Assembly: GCA_040954595.2 (NCBI GenBank)
Contig: CM082582.2
Span: 10,354,001-10,418,000, forward strand
Direction of reading: 5' to 3'
Source of the DNA: Balanoglossus misakiensis
Taxonomy: Eukaryota; Hemichordata
Length of the DNA: 64,000 nt
A model generated the notes under the pieces. That model made no database searches. It saw only the letters and a program-made list of their open reading frames with translations, and was not told the origin of the DNA. Positions 50,804 through 62,604 of this stretch are shown here, in pieces. Numbering within the stretch: position 1 is the first letter of the stretch; the number at the start of each line of letters is the position of its first letter. The translations under genes and the position numbers were made by a program.

Positions 50804-52926
50804 CTTTAATATAGTGATTCTATTGTAATTCCAGGTGGCAAGAGAACTGCGCAAGATCTACGTCCAGGATCTCCATTTGAACCTAATTATGTATACCGTC
50901 TCCTGACTATAGTCAAATCAAGCATGTCGACACGGGTAAGTGTTAAGTAGTACTGTCAAAATGAAAAAAGACCTGCTCTGAAAATGCTGTTCTTCTGCTG
51001 AAAATCATTGTTTATTCATGAGTTCAGTTCTTGTTGCAGACATTGATGGTCAAAATTATGTTACATGTTATTTTTAGGGAAGACAGGAAGATGCAGAAGA
51101 ATTCCTAGGATTCGTACTGAACGGATTGCATGAAGAAATGCTGACTTGTACCAAGTTTTTGTCTGAAAGCAAAGAGGAACTGAGTGAGTAACTAATGCAG
51201 AGAATCTGGAATTTATTGACAGTTTCACGTTTAAATGATCACCCATGTTGTGAGAAAAATATTTTAATAATCTTGTCAGTGGTAATATGTTATGACATTC
51301 ATTGCAACTTCAGAGCCAGATACAATGAATGGTCCGTCTGTGGAGAGCAGCAACGGTCCCACGGATGTCAAGGTGTCAGAGGGAGGAGATGACGAGGATG
51401 ACAATGATGAGGAATGGGAACAAGTCGGACCCAAAAACAAAAGTAGCATTACAAGATCTGTGAGTGTCTGTAGTAAATGTCTAGTCTCTTGGTTGTTTTG
51501 ATGTGGTTTTATTTTTGTGGCATCACGGGAATGCATACAATTGTGTTATTATACAGAGTCATATTCAACATTTTGTCAGTTTGTATACTTAAAAAGCAAT
51601 TCCATAAGAAGCATACTGATTGCTGCTTTCTAACCCACAGGCCAATTTCGTACAGTCTTCAATATCTGAGATCTTTGGTGGCCAGATGAGATCAGCTCTA
51701 CATCAACACGGCTCCAAGGAATCAGCCACTCTACAGCCATTCTTTACTCTACAGTTAGACATTCAGGTTGGTGGTGTGTGATTGGTATGGGGGAGGGGAG
51801 AGAGGGAGAACAGTTGAACACTGTAATTAATAGTTGAATAGCTGCAAAATTTGTCTCAGAATGTTTGTTTTATTTTTCTAGTTTGACAAGACTTGGTCTG
51901 TGAAAGATGCTCTGCAGTCACTTGTCAGCCGTGAAACTTTACATGATTACACAAGTACCAAATCCAAGTCTGAGGTGAGTGTGCTGATCGCATCAACCCT
52001 GGGAAGGAATTCTACAAGTTTTATGTAGAAACCATCAACCTTTGTAAAGTGTAGTGTAGTGTTGTACTCTGCCATGCTTTTCACACATCCAACATTTTCT
52101 ATCGTTTACTTTTGGCAGGCGGAGACTTTTAGACGAATCACTTTAGAAGTTCTCCCGCCGGTGCTGGTGTTGCATCTGAAGAGATTCCTGTATGACAAGT
52201 CTGGAGGTTGCCAGAAACTTCAGAAGAAAATCGACTACACAGTGGACTTAGAAATCAGCAAAGGTAAGTGTAGCCTTTGATGTGAAGTTAAGGGGTCAAA
52301 TTTGTGATGCTGTTGTATTGTGGGTAAAAAAGTTGACCATTGTCCTAGGAGTTACCCTGAATTCTCATTGTAGTTAACATACATCAATAAAACTCACAGT
52401 TGTAACATTTTTGTGTTCATCTATTTCTTTCCCATGCCAGATCTTCTGTCACCGTTAGTCAAGAATAAATTACATGTAACTCAAAGGTCTTATAAGCTGT
52501 TTGCAAGTAAGTGTACTTATGGTTCAGTTTCTTGTTTCATAGGTTCCGACTGTATTCGGTGCATTGCGATAAAGGAAAATAAGATTTTTAGCTCCAGAAA
52601 TGAAAGTGTATGTAGTTGTGATAACCGACTGCATTCTGAGGGTAGACAGCTGTATGCTGTTGCCTGCATAGCCAGTCAGCATGTGTAGAACGTTTTCAAA
52701 GTTGACCATTTCCCCCCTCCAAATTCCTTTTACTGCAGTTGTCTATCACCATGGGAAGAACGCAAGCGGAGGGCATTACACCTGCGACTTCTACCACCCT
52801 GGCATCAACGGGTGGGTGAGAACTGACGACACCAACGTCAAAGCTGTCACCATCAATAGTATTCTGCGGCCAATAGCACCCAAGGTTCCCTACCTTCTCT
52901 TCTACAGGAGATGTGATCTCATATAA
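44455..52926 (+). CDS. USP10: Ubiquitin-specific protease 10 (deubiquitinase, stress-granule regulator)
   Basis: Fifteen exons: 44455-44472, 46703-46798, 47479-47533, 48379-49803, 49940-50031, 50337-50446, 50609-50652, 50835-50935, 51078-51183, 51314-51459, 51641-51766, 51882-51974, 52119-52263, 52441-52506 and 52739-52926. They sum to 2,811 bases (936 aa; human is about 800). USP10 removes ubiquitin from substrates such as p53 and ribosomal proteins and binds G3BP through an FGDF motif, present here at residues 10-13. One large exon (about 475 aa) is disordered, rich in Glu/Asp/Thr, but keeps the [13 protein letters not shown] and KVSSWAGLF segments. The peptidase has Cys558 (GNWCYVNA), His887 (SGGHYT) and Asp904 (GWVRTDD); [16 protein letters not shown] is also conserved. 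I see no PAM2 motif (LNPxAxEF) like that of human USP10. The gene is complete and certain as a family member. Confidence 0.97.
44473..46702 (+). other. USP10 intron 1 (2.2 kb)
   Basis: Separates the tiny 18-base first coding exon from the FGDF exon. No other gene seen; the minus-strand frames at 44644-45041 are unsupported. Confidence 0.7.
50745..50801. repeat. (GAT)n microsatellite
   Basis: Long, nearly perfect GAT run in USP10 intron 7 (50653-50834). Confidence 0.95.
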
Positions 52927-55900
52927 ACCGGGAAAGGACTCTGCACCAACCCCCACACACATGAAATGGTTTGTTCCAAGCTTACACTCACGGCTCATTC
53001 CATTGCTCCACGGTGGGGGAGGGGTGTGTACAAAAGGTGTGCTGGTGCCAGCTTTTGAACATTGTACCCACAAATGAGGACATGAACTTTTCTAAGAAAA
53101 ATAAGATATCAAAACAAGGGGATAAAAAGATTGTATTAACACTGTCTTTTGAGTCAATGTTATCAAGATGATTTGGTGTGTACTAGTGAATGATGGAGAT
53201 GCATTTTCTATATAAAAAAGTACTTTTTGAAAAATACAAAAAAAAAATAAGCTACAGAGGTGGTAGCTAAAAGTATACTCAACTCTCGATGAAGTTGATC
53301 AGCTCTCTAACCAGGGAGTCTGAACTTCAGCTGAGTAAAGGAAACCAAGTCCTAAGCAACAGAATAACTTCTAACAATGTGGTTGTTTAATTTCAATTTG
53401 TTTACAGGGTCCGAGTTTTTTTTCCATTTCGTGTGTTTTTTTATTCCATGGAAAACATCCAGTGTGATATGAGAATTGTACTTTATGTTTATAGATGAGG
53501 ACTTCATAGGTTCATCTGTCTGAGGTTTCCCTATTTTCTATCAGAAGCTAGATGGGTACATTCTCTGTTAAAAATTTATAGGTGATATCTCCTTAGGGGG
53601 GAAAAATGAACAATTTGTTACCAGTACGGTAGTGACAAATTTGAAGAAGGAAAAGCAAGCAGCTATGTGCTGTTTTCCATAAATGTTTGGAAATTTTGAA
53701 TGATTTCTTGATATTTGTGCAATATTTTTTTTTGTTTTCTTTTTCGAGAAGCAGTCTCACAGCCATGCAAAGAAAAAAAAGATTTTTTTGGCCTGGAGTG
53801 CCCACTTGACAACGGTAACCAGGTCCTTGAGAAACCAATTCAGCATTCATGTGCTGGGACTGTCTTCCACACTTCTACAACTTTTTGTAGTGCGACCTAG
53901 ATTTTTGTAGCAGTCAATTCATTTGTGCTTCAGGTTTTTACAAATGATGCTTTTGGCACATTGCCAAGGTATAGTTGCTCCAAAAAAAATCACGCAGTGG
54001 CAGCCATAATTCCCTGGGCTCTGTAGTATTAGAGTCTTAGTAAAAATCAGTGTTTTTTCCATGGCTCTGTGCCAGGAAACGTAGCAAAAACACAGTCATT
54101 TCTTGGCTAAGTGCCAGGAAAAGTTGCAAAGTCATATTGTGCGTCTTTTAGCGAATAATTCTGGCTTGATAAGGGCATTTTCTAAAGAAATCTTGATGCA
54201 TTGCTGTCATTTATCAGTAGTCCTGCAAGACAGCAAAGATTTCGACTCTCATTTGCAGTCATGATTCATAAAAATTTGTTCCGACCAGTATCGACAACTT
54301 TCACTTTGTGTTACTATCGTAAAAAGGGGGTTCAGTTGTGAGTGGGCAACCCTCTGCTGTGCTCATGTTGTTGTGTGGCATGAGACTTCTAGAATCGAGT
54401 GTGCAAAGTTTTTGTTAACCTTAAACAAAGATGAAGTTGCATGTATAATATGCTCTCGAATGTAGCATCTGAAAACTTTGTTTGAAATTTCATTTTGCTG
54501 GAAAAAAACAAAAAACAAAGTACACTTGGGTTTGCAAGTTGATGTACAATTATGTATGGAGTAAATCTTGATCCATAATGAAATTAACTTTGGGATAACT
54601 GCCATTGTGGTGTTTGGAATCAGGGTTGGGAATTTTGAGTAGGGTTTGGGGGAAAAGTAGCAAGGGATTTTGATGGTGCAATTGGATGGGTAGATTAGGG
54701 GAGGGGGGGGGGGGTTTCATGCAGAATATGGGGAAACATAATTTTGTGCACTGCTTGATATGAAGTGATCACTTCAGTTTGTGTTGAAGTTGACTAGAAA
54801 ATATACAAAAATTGGCCAGCGATTTTGATTCACTGGAAAATGCAGTGAAACAAAATATTCCTGAAAAGTTCTTGTGTTCAGATAATCAAACATTGGGTGT
54901 AAAAATCAAATTTCTTGAGGTTTTTAAAAAATAATCCAACATTGATACTCATACCGACAAAATAGTAGGCTTTGGAAGATGACCGACCATGGGAGGTTCT
55001 TCCAGAGATCAACAGATGAATTTTGTACACTTTTCGTTTGGAGTGTGCAAAAATAAAAAAGATGCACATCTAACAGTCGTGATGAACGTCAATCTACTCG
55101 TCCATGCAGATTTGTGTGTGTCGACTCTTTCACACCCCTATCTGAAAGTAGACAGGTCCAAGCTCGTAGCTCGAAAACATGGGGTGAAACTGTAGTGCAA
55201 AGGTTGAAAAGGGGTCACATCACAGACTGCGTGGGAGCCAGCTGGAAACAATGATCACATTTCGAACAATATTTTTTTGAGAGAAACCATCCAGAATTGT
55301 GTAGTTCTCGCATCTTGAAATAATCTTCAAACCGTATCAGCGAGAAGACTACACAGGAAATCTTTTTTTTTTCTTGATATGAGGATTGGATCACTAAAGG
55401 TATTCGAAGACGACCATTTTCTTTGTCACATGAACTGTGGCGATGAGAAAGACCTTGGTGTTTGGTACACTGGTCTTTTTGGTGTAAAATCTGATGTAAA
55501 ATAATAGCATTCTTTAGCAATATTACAATACAAGGCTTGTAATTAATTAGGCAGCCAGACGAAAAGAGGGTCACTCAAGTTCATAAAAAGCAGTAAACAT
55601 TGTAATCACATTTTATCATATGCCTCTGCAATAAACCACAGGTCAGTTTTTAGTTTCAGAGGTTTTTCAATTCTGCAAATGTTTTAATTTTTTTTTCTGA
55701 ATGTAAGTTTATTGGAATGGTCAACATTGTCGCTAACTGTTCGGGTACAGTGGTTTCTGTTTATCTGTCTTCTTGCTTGACTTGAACTTCTTGATTTTGT
55801 ATGTTTTCCCCGATAGTCCCTGCTCCGGACCAACTGTAATTGAATGAAAACTTCTAAAAAATTGTCCTATGTTTGGAAGCCTGTGGCAGAGAACTTGGGC

Positions 55901-56490
55901 AGATGAATAAATTCGGCCCTGATGCAAAGCTGGAGTTCGAATCTTACAATCTGGCGTACCACAAAACGCATTTGTGTTTCTTTTGAGCAGGGGAACAGCA
56001 AAACAGTGTACCACAGATAATTTGGAACTCTTTTTTTGGTGTGATGAATTAAGCTTGCTCGCAACTCTTCTGTTATTCTCAAAAATTTACAATCTTGTAT
56101 AGCCAGCATCCTATACGAATAATGTACTCTGTGCCAGTGTTTAAGTTTTTTTTTCTACTTCTGTTGCGTTTCTCGGTCAGTTGTTTCAGACGGCATTTTT
56201 TTCTTCACTGATTGTGATTAACATCGATCTGTTTTCTCTCTACATGCTTGCTTGAGTTTTTCCAGTAAGTTAGAAATTTGCTTTAATTACAATTTACAAA
56301 CGAAAGTTCATTGCAGAGGCATTTGTAGTCTCCACTTCACAATCAGACTGGCTTTCCTGTAGTTTGTTTCAACTTTCAGAGGCATTTTCTTTTTCTTTTC
56401 TTTTCCATGTAACAGATGGTGTAGGTGAACTTTCAGTTTTGTTTCCTGAAACCAAATTTTGAATAAAGAAACAACAAATAAATCTGAAAG
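52927..56490 (+). other. Presumed USP10 3' UTR and downstream sequence
   Basis: No supported gene in 3.5 kb. The first strong paired poly(A) signals in the region are at its far end, so a long 3' UTR is possible. Earlier cleavage, for example at the CAATAAACC near 55630, cannot be excluded. Contains a poly-G run at about 54702-54713. Confidence 0.4.
56462..56483 (+). terminator. Tandem poly(A) signals at the presumed USP10 3' end
   Basis: AATAAA at 56462-56467 and again at 56478-56483, facing the convergent gene whose stop codon is at 57016. Confidence 0.4.
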
Positions 56491-56893
56491 AGAAGTGTTT
56501 AATTCTGGGTGTGATTCAGGACAAATATGCGCTGTGGTTTGGTCACTTAGAAGTTACTCCAGACATCTTCGTCGTTATATTTGTAGCGTTGGCCAAATTG
56601 AATGTGAAGAGGCGTGAGCTAAATACCAGAAAGTCCATCTGCCGTGTTTTGCTTGTATAACAAGTTGTACGTTGGGAAGAATGTGTAAGAAATAAAAAAA
56701 AATGATCGAGACATGGCTGTATGTGGATGAGATCGGATGGACATGCCGCGGTGATGACGTGTCGTTGGCTCGCAAATTTGACGTGATTAAAAAAATAATT
56801 GAGACAATACGAACGTGTATAAAGTTCGAACTTTATTAATATAGGCTGCTGATTTAATTCAAAACGAAACCCGAAATTAATGAAATACGTAAA

Positions 56894-56899
56894 TTTATT
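56894..56899 (-). terminator. Candidate poly(A) signal of the 170-aa surface-protein gene
   Basis: AATAAA on the minus strand about 120 bases after the stop codon; a second copy is at 56832-56837. Confidence 0.5.
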
Positions 56900-57015
56900 T
56901 ATGAAAACGGCTGCTTTGCGATTATGGCCGATATCGTGCGACAAATCTTTCCTGTTCAATTATTGTTTGCTAATAATCTTGGCATCAGTTTTTGTTGGTA
57001 CATAATGTGTACACG

Positions 57016-59578
57016 TCATCTTTGATGTACAATTACCAACGTTGTGAATATGGAATAAACTACCGCAAAGACGGGCGTCTTTCCTATCGACCCTGGGACA
57101 AAGAAAAGAAATCATTCAGTGGTTATTGTAGTATTAAGAGGGTGTGTTGGAACACATGGGTACTATAAGCGAGCATTCAGCGATGTTGATAATAATTTGC
57201 GGGTTCTTCCCGGATGTAAGTCACCTTAGTGAGAAAAGGAATATTGGATCGTTGCTAAGGGGAACACTCACCACTACCATTGCCACTGTACAGTAAAATA
57301 TCCTCTGTGCTATCCTCTTGGACTTCTTGCAAATAACTCGTCACAACTGTGTAAGACGAACATACATGCGAAAGAAAGTCAAGCATCTTGTGTTTTCCAT
57401 ATAAGTTTCCAGAATGATATTAACGCGATAAGCCTAATGCGTGCATCCGGCAAAATTAAAACGAAACTTTTGTTGAAATGAAAATGGTTTTTAATTTTCG
57501 TTATAGCTTTGTCAACGGCAGTTAATTATGTGACGTCATCGCTCAAAATTGTACCTTCTGAACTCCGATCTGTCCAAAAAGGGCGACCGTCCTCGTATGT
57601 TCTAGTACTCTCCGACGTTCCTTTAAAATTGTCCTGTCTGGTGGGCGTCTGCTGCTGATGTGAAACTGAAAGCACCTTGAAACCAGCCGATGGAGGCGCA
57701 CGAGTGGGGCTGACTTGGCCGGTGTTTTCATCACTCCGCCGTTCGGTTGCAAATGGTGGCAGATGATTCAGCGGGGGTGGGTTGCCCTCAAACGACGGAA
57801 AGTGATCTTCAGTGTCTTCTTGCGAGTTAACTGTCTGCGTTAGACCTGCTAAAGAAACATATTAGTAGCATGCATGCGTCCGTGTAAACACGCTCGTTCA
57901 TAGCCCCCCCCCCCCTCCCTTTTAAATGCAGGTGCGATCACATTGTGGCATTTTTTTGCATTTCCAAGTATTTGTACATGTAGGTCCACTCTTGAATAAA
58001 ATATAACATTCCGAACTTTTTCCCAGCAAAGTACATACATGGTAAAATATCTGCCCATCTTAAGACACGATCAACACGTCAGACTGGTCACCGCAGTTGA
58101 AATGCCTTGGTGGTATGTAAATAAATAAGGTATGGAACAGTAACTGTCCGTTCGGGTGAACGAACCTGCACTGCCTCTCTCTGCCCGACATTCTGGAGCA
58201 CCGTTGCGCGAACTCCGGCGAAAGTATGCCGCGAATTTTGACAATGTTTCCCTTTAGCAGAGACTGGCGCGGACGGTAATTTGTTGGGATGAGCTGATGA
58301 ACGCTTTGCGGGGATCGGCCAAGATTGGTTACATATCGGTGTGGCGCGTGTTGGTCGTGCGGTACTTTGCGTAACCGACACTATAGGCTGGGAATGGTAA
58401 TGTGTCTGCCTTGGTGAACGAGAAAGCATTTGTGTATTGCGAGTGTTGTTTCTGCAATCAAACCAATTAGTTCAATTACGGAGAATCAAGAACCTTTGTG
58501 AAATCCAAACTTTCTGGCATTGTTTCACCACTCACTTCCTCGAAAATCTTAATTACACGTGACTTTTTGGTCCGATGAAACACTTTGGGCCAACACCTAC
58601 ACGTCGATGACAAAGTTCCATGAATTCGTTGAATAACATCGCGAAGACTGTTGCTAAATATCCGTCTAGATTCCTAACCGGAGAGCTTCCATTTCAGCGG
58701 AGCCCGAGGGCATGGTCTGCGCTCGGTTGGAATATATCGTAATAATCATTCCATTTCCCTTACTCTATACCGGTTGTATATGCACTGGCCCGACAGTCAC
58801 CCGTCGAGGCCACCCATAGTTGCTTCGATGTGTTCGCAAAGCCGCGAAACGCCAGGACGCGAGTATCGTGACGACCTTTGCGATGGGAGGCAGTAAAATA
58901 GCGGCCCAGAATAGAAACGACACCGCTGGGCTTGTTGGTGGGGGACGTCCAATTATAGCCTAATAGAGATTGGCCAGCACTTAACTTGCATTCTCCCACT
59001 GAAGTGAAAGTTTAGTACCTTTCACACGTTTTGGGCGTTGCTCCATCTCCGCTGCTCATGGTAAAATACTTGAAGTCGCGTTAAAGTTTTCCCAGTCGTT
59101 GGTTGAAACAATTAACGACTTGGAGGTTGTTGTTTCGTGTTATAACTGTCAGCACTTGATTCCTATCAAAATTTTCGAACAGTTCGATAAATTCAAATCT
59201 CTGACAGTAATGATTATTGAATTACACTGTCAGTGTCCGTTGATATCCCTGAACGTGTATATTTTCATCTGCAATTAGCAGCGGAATGTGTAAAAATAAC
59301 TCTTGGGTTCAAGTTAATCCGTGTTCGGTAAAATTACACTCCAAGATATGGTGACATGATTACCACTTATCAAGTTTGTGACCAGTCTTTATGCTAGTGT
59401 TAGATGTAAATCGTGGCACGATAACAAAGAATTGAGTCTCATCAATTGATCACTTAATCAAATCAATAAATGCATATCGATTACGTAAAGTTACGAACTC
59501 AAACTTACCTATCTCGGTCAGGATGGACAAAACGATCAAAGACAAAGCCCCTGACACTGCCATCGCTCTTTGGAGCAT
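57016..59578 (-). CDS. Secreted or membrane-tethered 170-aa protein of unknown family
   Basis: Four exons: 59509-59578 (ATG at 59578), 57555-57845, 57272-57346 and 57016-57092 (stop TGA at 57018-57016). All introns are phase 1 and the sum is 513 bases. Residues 1-23 are a secretion signal (MLQRAMAVSGALSLIVLSIL then TEI). Residues 24-150 are hydrophilic, rich in Ser/Thr/Pro/Glu/Gln/Asp, with no cysteine and no recognised domain. An acidic stretch (EVQEDSTEDILLYSGNGS) precedes a hydrophobic C-terminus (PVFAVVYSIFTTLVIV) ending VHQR. This could be a single-pass type I membrane segment with a minute tail or a GPI-attachment signal following NGSGS. A TATA box about 60 bases upstream of the ATG and consistent frames across four exons support a real gene. 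I do not recognise it; function unknown. Confidence 0.65.
57846..59508 (-). other. Intron 1 of the 170-aa surface-protein gene
   Basis: 1.66 kb. It includes a minus-strand open frame (58088-58429) that cannot join the upstream exon in frame; see rejected items. Confidence 0.55.
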
Positions 59579-59639
59579 CTTGGTGTCCACCCAGCAGTCT
59601 TGGCCAGGAGGAATTGGTCTGTTTTTCTTGCCAACGCAC

Positions 59640-59647
59640 TATTTATA
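59640..59647 (-). promoter_or_regulatory. TATA box of the 170-aa surface-protein gene
   Basis: Minus-strand TATAAATA, 62 bases upstream of the ATG. A start about 30 bases downstream would give a 5' UTR of roughly 35 bases. Confidence 0.6.
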
Positions 59648-62539
59648 AGCCATGCCCTGTTAAGTGTTGATTTTTGGCGTTCTGCTCGCTTTCTTCGTCT
59701 CGGTGAGCCGAGGTCTGTTCGCACGATTCAAGAAAAGAAAGAACGTATCTCATTTCGCCAACGCAGTGCCTTCTTTGTGTCACTGACCGAATGATACAAG
59801 CCTAAGTTGCATACATATTTGTAAAAATTGACATGTGTCGATTGTGACAGATTATTAACCTGGGTAGACCGGACCCCGGGCAGCGTGTCAAAGGTGACAA
59901 CTGAATAAACATCTCCCAACACCTGCCACTCGCTATTGCCAAAATTCCTGCTGATGAGCTCGGCGGACAAAGACGTGTTAGTTAAACTTTCCCTTTTAGG
60001 CCTTCAAAGCGATAAATGCTGTTTATTGGAGTAAGTTCAAGACTTTGGCGGACTGTGAAAGGAACCGTACGGTAATAGCTTTGGATGACCTTCATTGTGC
60101 TTGGGGTTAAGAAGCGAAGCGTAGCTTCTTCAACCAAGCTCTAATGACACCTTAATTTTCCGGTGGAAAGACTGCACAAACTTCGGTGTTGCGGACCACA
60201 CAACTATGAATATCTTTGTAACACTTTCCTTCGTCACGTCCCAAGTCTGTTTTACACTTGAACAGTCATTTTTTGCTGTCTGATAAAACCGAAAAGACAC
60301 CAGACCGACATAGTGGGACAAATACCTGAAAAGCTTTTCTGAAGGTCGTCGAGCAGGAGTGCTTGTCATGATGACCCGAACACACATTACACGGACCCTT
60401 TTAATACTTTGACATTTCCAAATGGCCTTGCCAGGCACAACTCTAACATAACGAGCATAATTTCTGCCGGTGAACAGGAACTCGATTCAGTAGACTGACT
60501 CCTTTCTTATCTTAGATTAAAATAGTTCCAAAAAGAGGGGAAACCAAGGATGTCCCCGGACAGTTCAATTTAGAAGTAAATTTCGGTGATGTTTTCGCGG
60601 TGGGAGCGGTATAATTTTGTGTTTATTTTCAATGTTCTGGGTTACCGTTTTGTTGCAGCGATGTTTCAAAACATAGGAGTATTCAATTCTTCCACATGCA
60701 TGTGTGATTTTGTGTCGGTTGTTTTCTTTCGCATTTTGGGGAAACTTTTAACTTTGATCATGAGCTTGTGATACGAGATTGTTGAGTTTAGTATGTTATC
60801 CCATTTGACGAAATATCTGCAGAGGGAGTCTCGAATGAAGTCAGTGCACATTTGGCTGCCACGTGGGCGGACATCTGGAGATCACAAAACACCCGTATCA
60901 GAGTTGTATACCAGAAAGATAATACCATTGACGAATTGGCGAAATATGTCCAAATTTACCGAAAAAAAAGAAGATGATACCATCCCAATTCTTTCAGGTT
61001 TGGATTTGATTACAATGTTAAACTATGATTATCTAGAGAGAATGATAAACTTTGTAGCTCCAAAGGGCATCCTAGTCGCAATAATGCAGCCCTGGTCTAC
61101 GGTTTAGTGTTTCTGCCGAGGCGTCAGGGCTACAATCATTGCAGCTAATGGCATTCTGGGAATTTGACAGACGATATAGTCGATACAAACAACGTTAACT
61201 CTGAAACAATATTTTCACACCGAATTTTGATGGAAGGTTCATATTACACTTTCTGTCGTTTTCAAGTTATTATACGGGGCTGGTAATTTCGCAACGATTC
61301 TGAAAAGGATTAAACTTTACTTGCAATAATTATTTGAAGGAATCTAGCTGTAGATTGAAACAGATGGAAAATTACTTAAGTTGGCGAAATAATTTCGATT
61401 AGCTTATTCCCACACGAAGCTCTTTGGAAAGTTGCTCAATGAAGCAGACGACACCCCCAGATTCTAACATCACAACGTCACAAAAATTTTTGTCTACCCT
61501 TCGTGAAATCAGGAAAAAAAACTGTGCTCCAAAATATGTCAGAAACTGTTATGAGGCAACATTCCTTACCTGTACAAAAGTTGTTGTAAAATCTTTCTTT
61601 TTCGCCAAAGTTGTCGTTCATCAGAGAAACTTGTCTCGCGACAGAATATGCGTCAGCTGTGGGTACATCGAACCGCGACTTATACAACCGTAGTTCACCG
61701 GGGCAACGACATTTCATCCATGTTTGGCATCCTACCTTTGCGATGAACATAGTAGTCATAATTAGCACTCGTGATTCATACGCTAGAAAATGTAGTCCAC
61801 AATTCGAGTGACGTTGTACAAGCAGTCTGTGACAGAAGAACATCGTGTACATAGGACATCCCTGGCCATAACATCTCTCGGGAGACGAGCTACGTACCTC
61901 GGGAATAGTTGTGACGTCAGAGGAATTCCCATTTTGACGTCTTGAGAGAACATCGTCATACTCGAGATGGATGTGCCGTCTGCGCTCAAATATTGTAGTT
62001 GTCTGCCTATCGCACCACTTCGATTCACACAATGAATAATTTAATCGAATTTATTAAGATAACCTTAATTGGGAGCTCCAGTATACATTCGTTTAAAATA
62101 TCGTCTAACAATTTCGCGATTCGAAACCGAGCTACTTGTATAATAGATTCAACGTATAGGCTCTTCTTTTAGCCTACAGTCCACATTTATGCAATTATTT
62201 TCACATCCATACCTATATAAACCTATATATTCTGAAGGGATTTTCAATTAACGAATTCATCATCACGTCATTTACTGCAAAGACTCTGGTTTATAATATG
62301 ATACTGTAATAATTTGATATTTTTTTGTTTGACCTCCGACCGCAAGTGACAACCGATCCATCCCCATCTTCCAAGCGATTAACTCCAACGTGTGCGGTTC
62401 TAATTGCAATTTGTAAAGATAACAGCTAGGCCTATATTCATTTCTGAAAATCAAAGTTATTAAAAGCGTACTGCAACGTATGGATCGCTGACTGACTGAC
62501 TGACGTCACTGGTCTGCAAAAGAATTCACTGATTCTAAA
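59648..62539. other. Non-coding stretch between the divergent 170-aa gene and NSMAF
   Basis: No supported gene. The longest frame, 184 codons on the minus strand (61478-62032), has no recognisable domain, no signal peptide and no splice support. Confidence 0.45.
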
Positions 62540-62554
62540 GCTAGAGGGCGCATG
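62540..62554 (+). promoter_or_regulatory. CTCF-like TAGAGGGCGC motif at the NSMAF promoter
   Basis: GCTAGAGGGCGCATG, 51 bases before the NSMAF start codon. Similar motifs occur at 495-506, 29101-29112 and 39113-39130. Confidence 0.35.
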
Positions 62555-62604
62555 TCGAAATATGGACTATGACCTTTGCCCTGAGGTCAACAGACTAAAA
62601 AAAC

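Noticed and set aside
58088-58429. 113-codon minus-strand frame, extendable to an upstream ATG (near 59062) by splicing 58442 to AG|GTACTA
   Set aside because: Possible overlapping gene, but it sits in the intron of the 170-aa gene, joins exon 59509-59578 only with an immediate stop, and shows no domain. Kept only as a remote option.
61478-62032. 184-codon minus-strand frame
   Set aside because: No signal peptide, domain, repeat or splice context; could arise by chance in 550 bases. RNA data would settle it.
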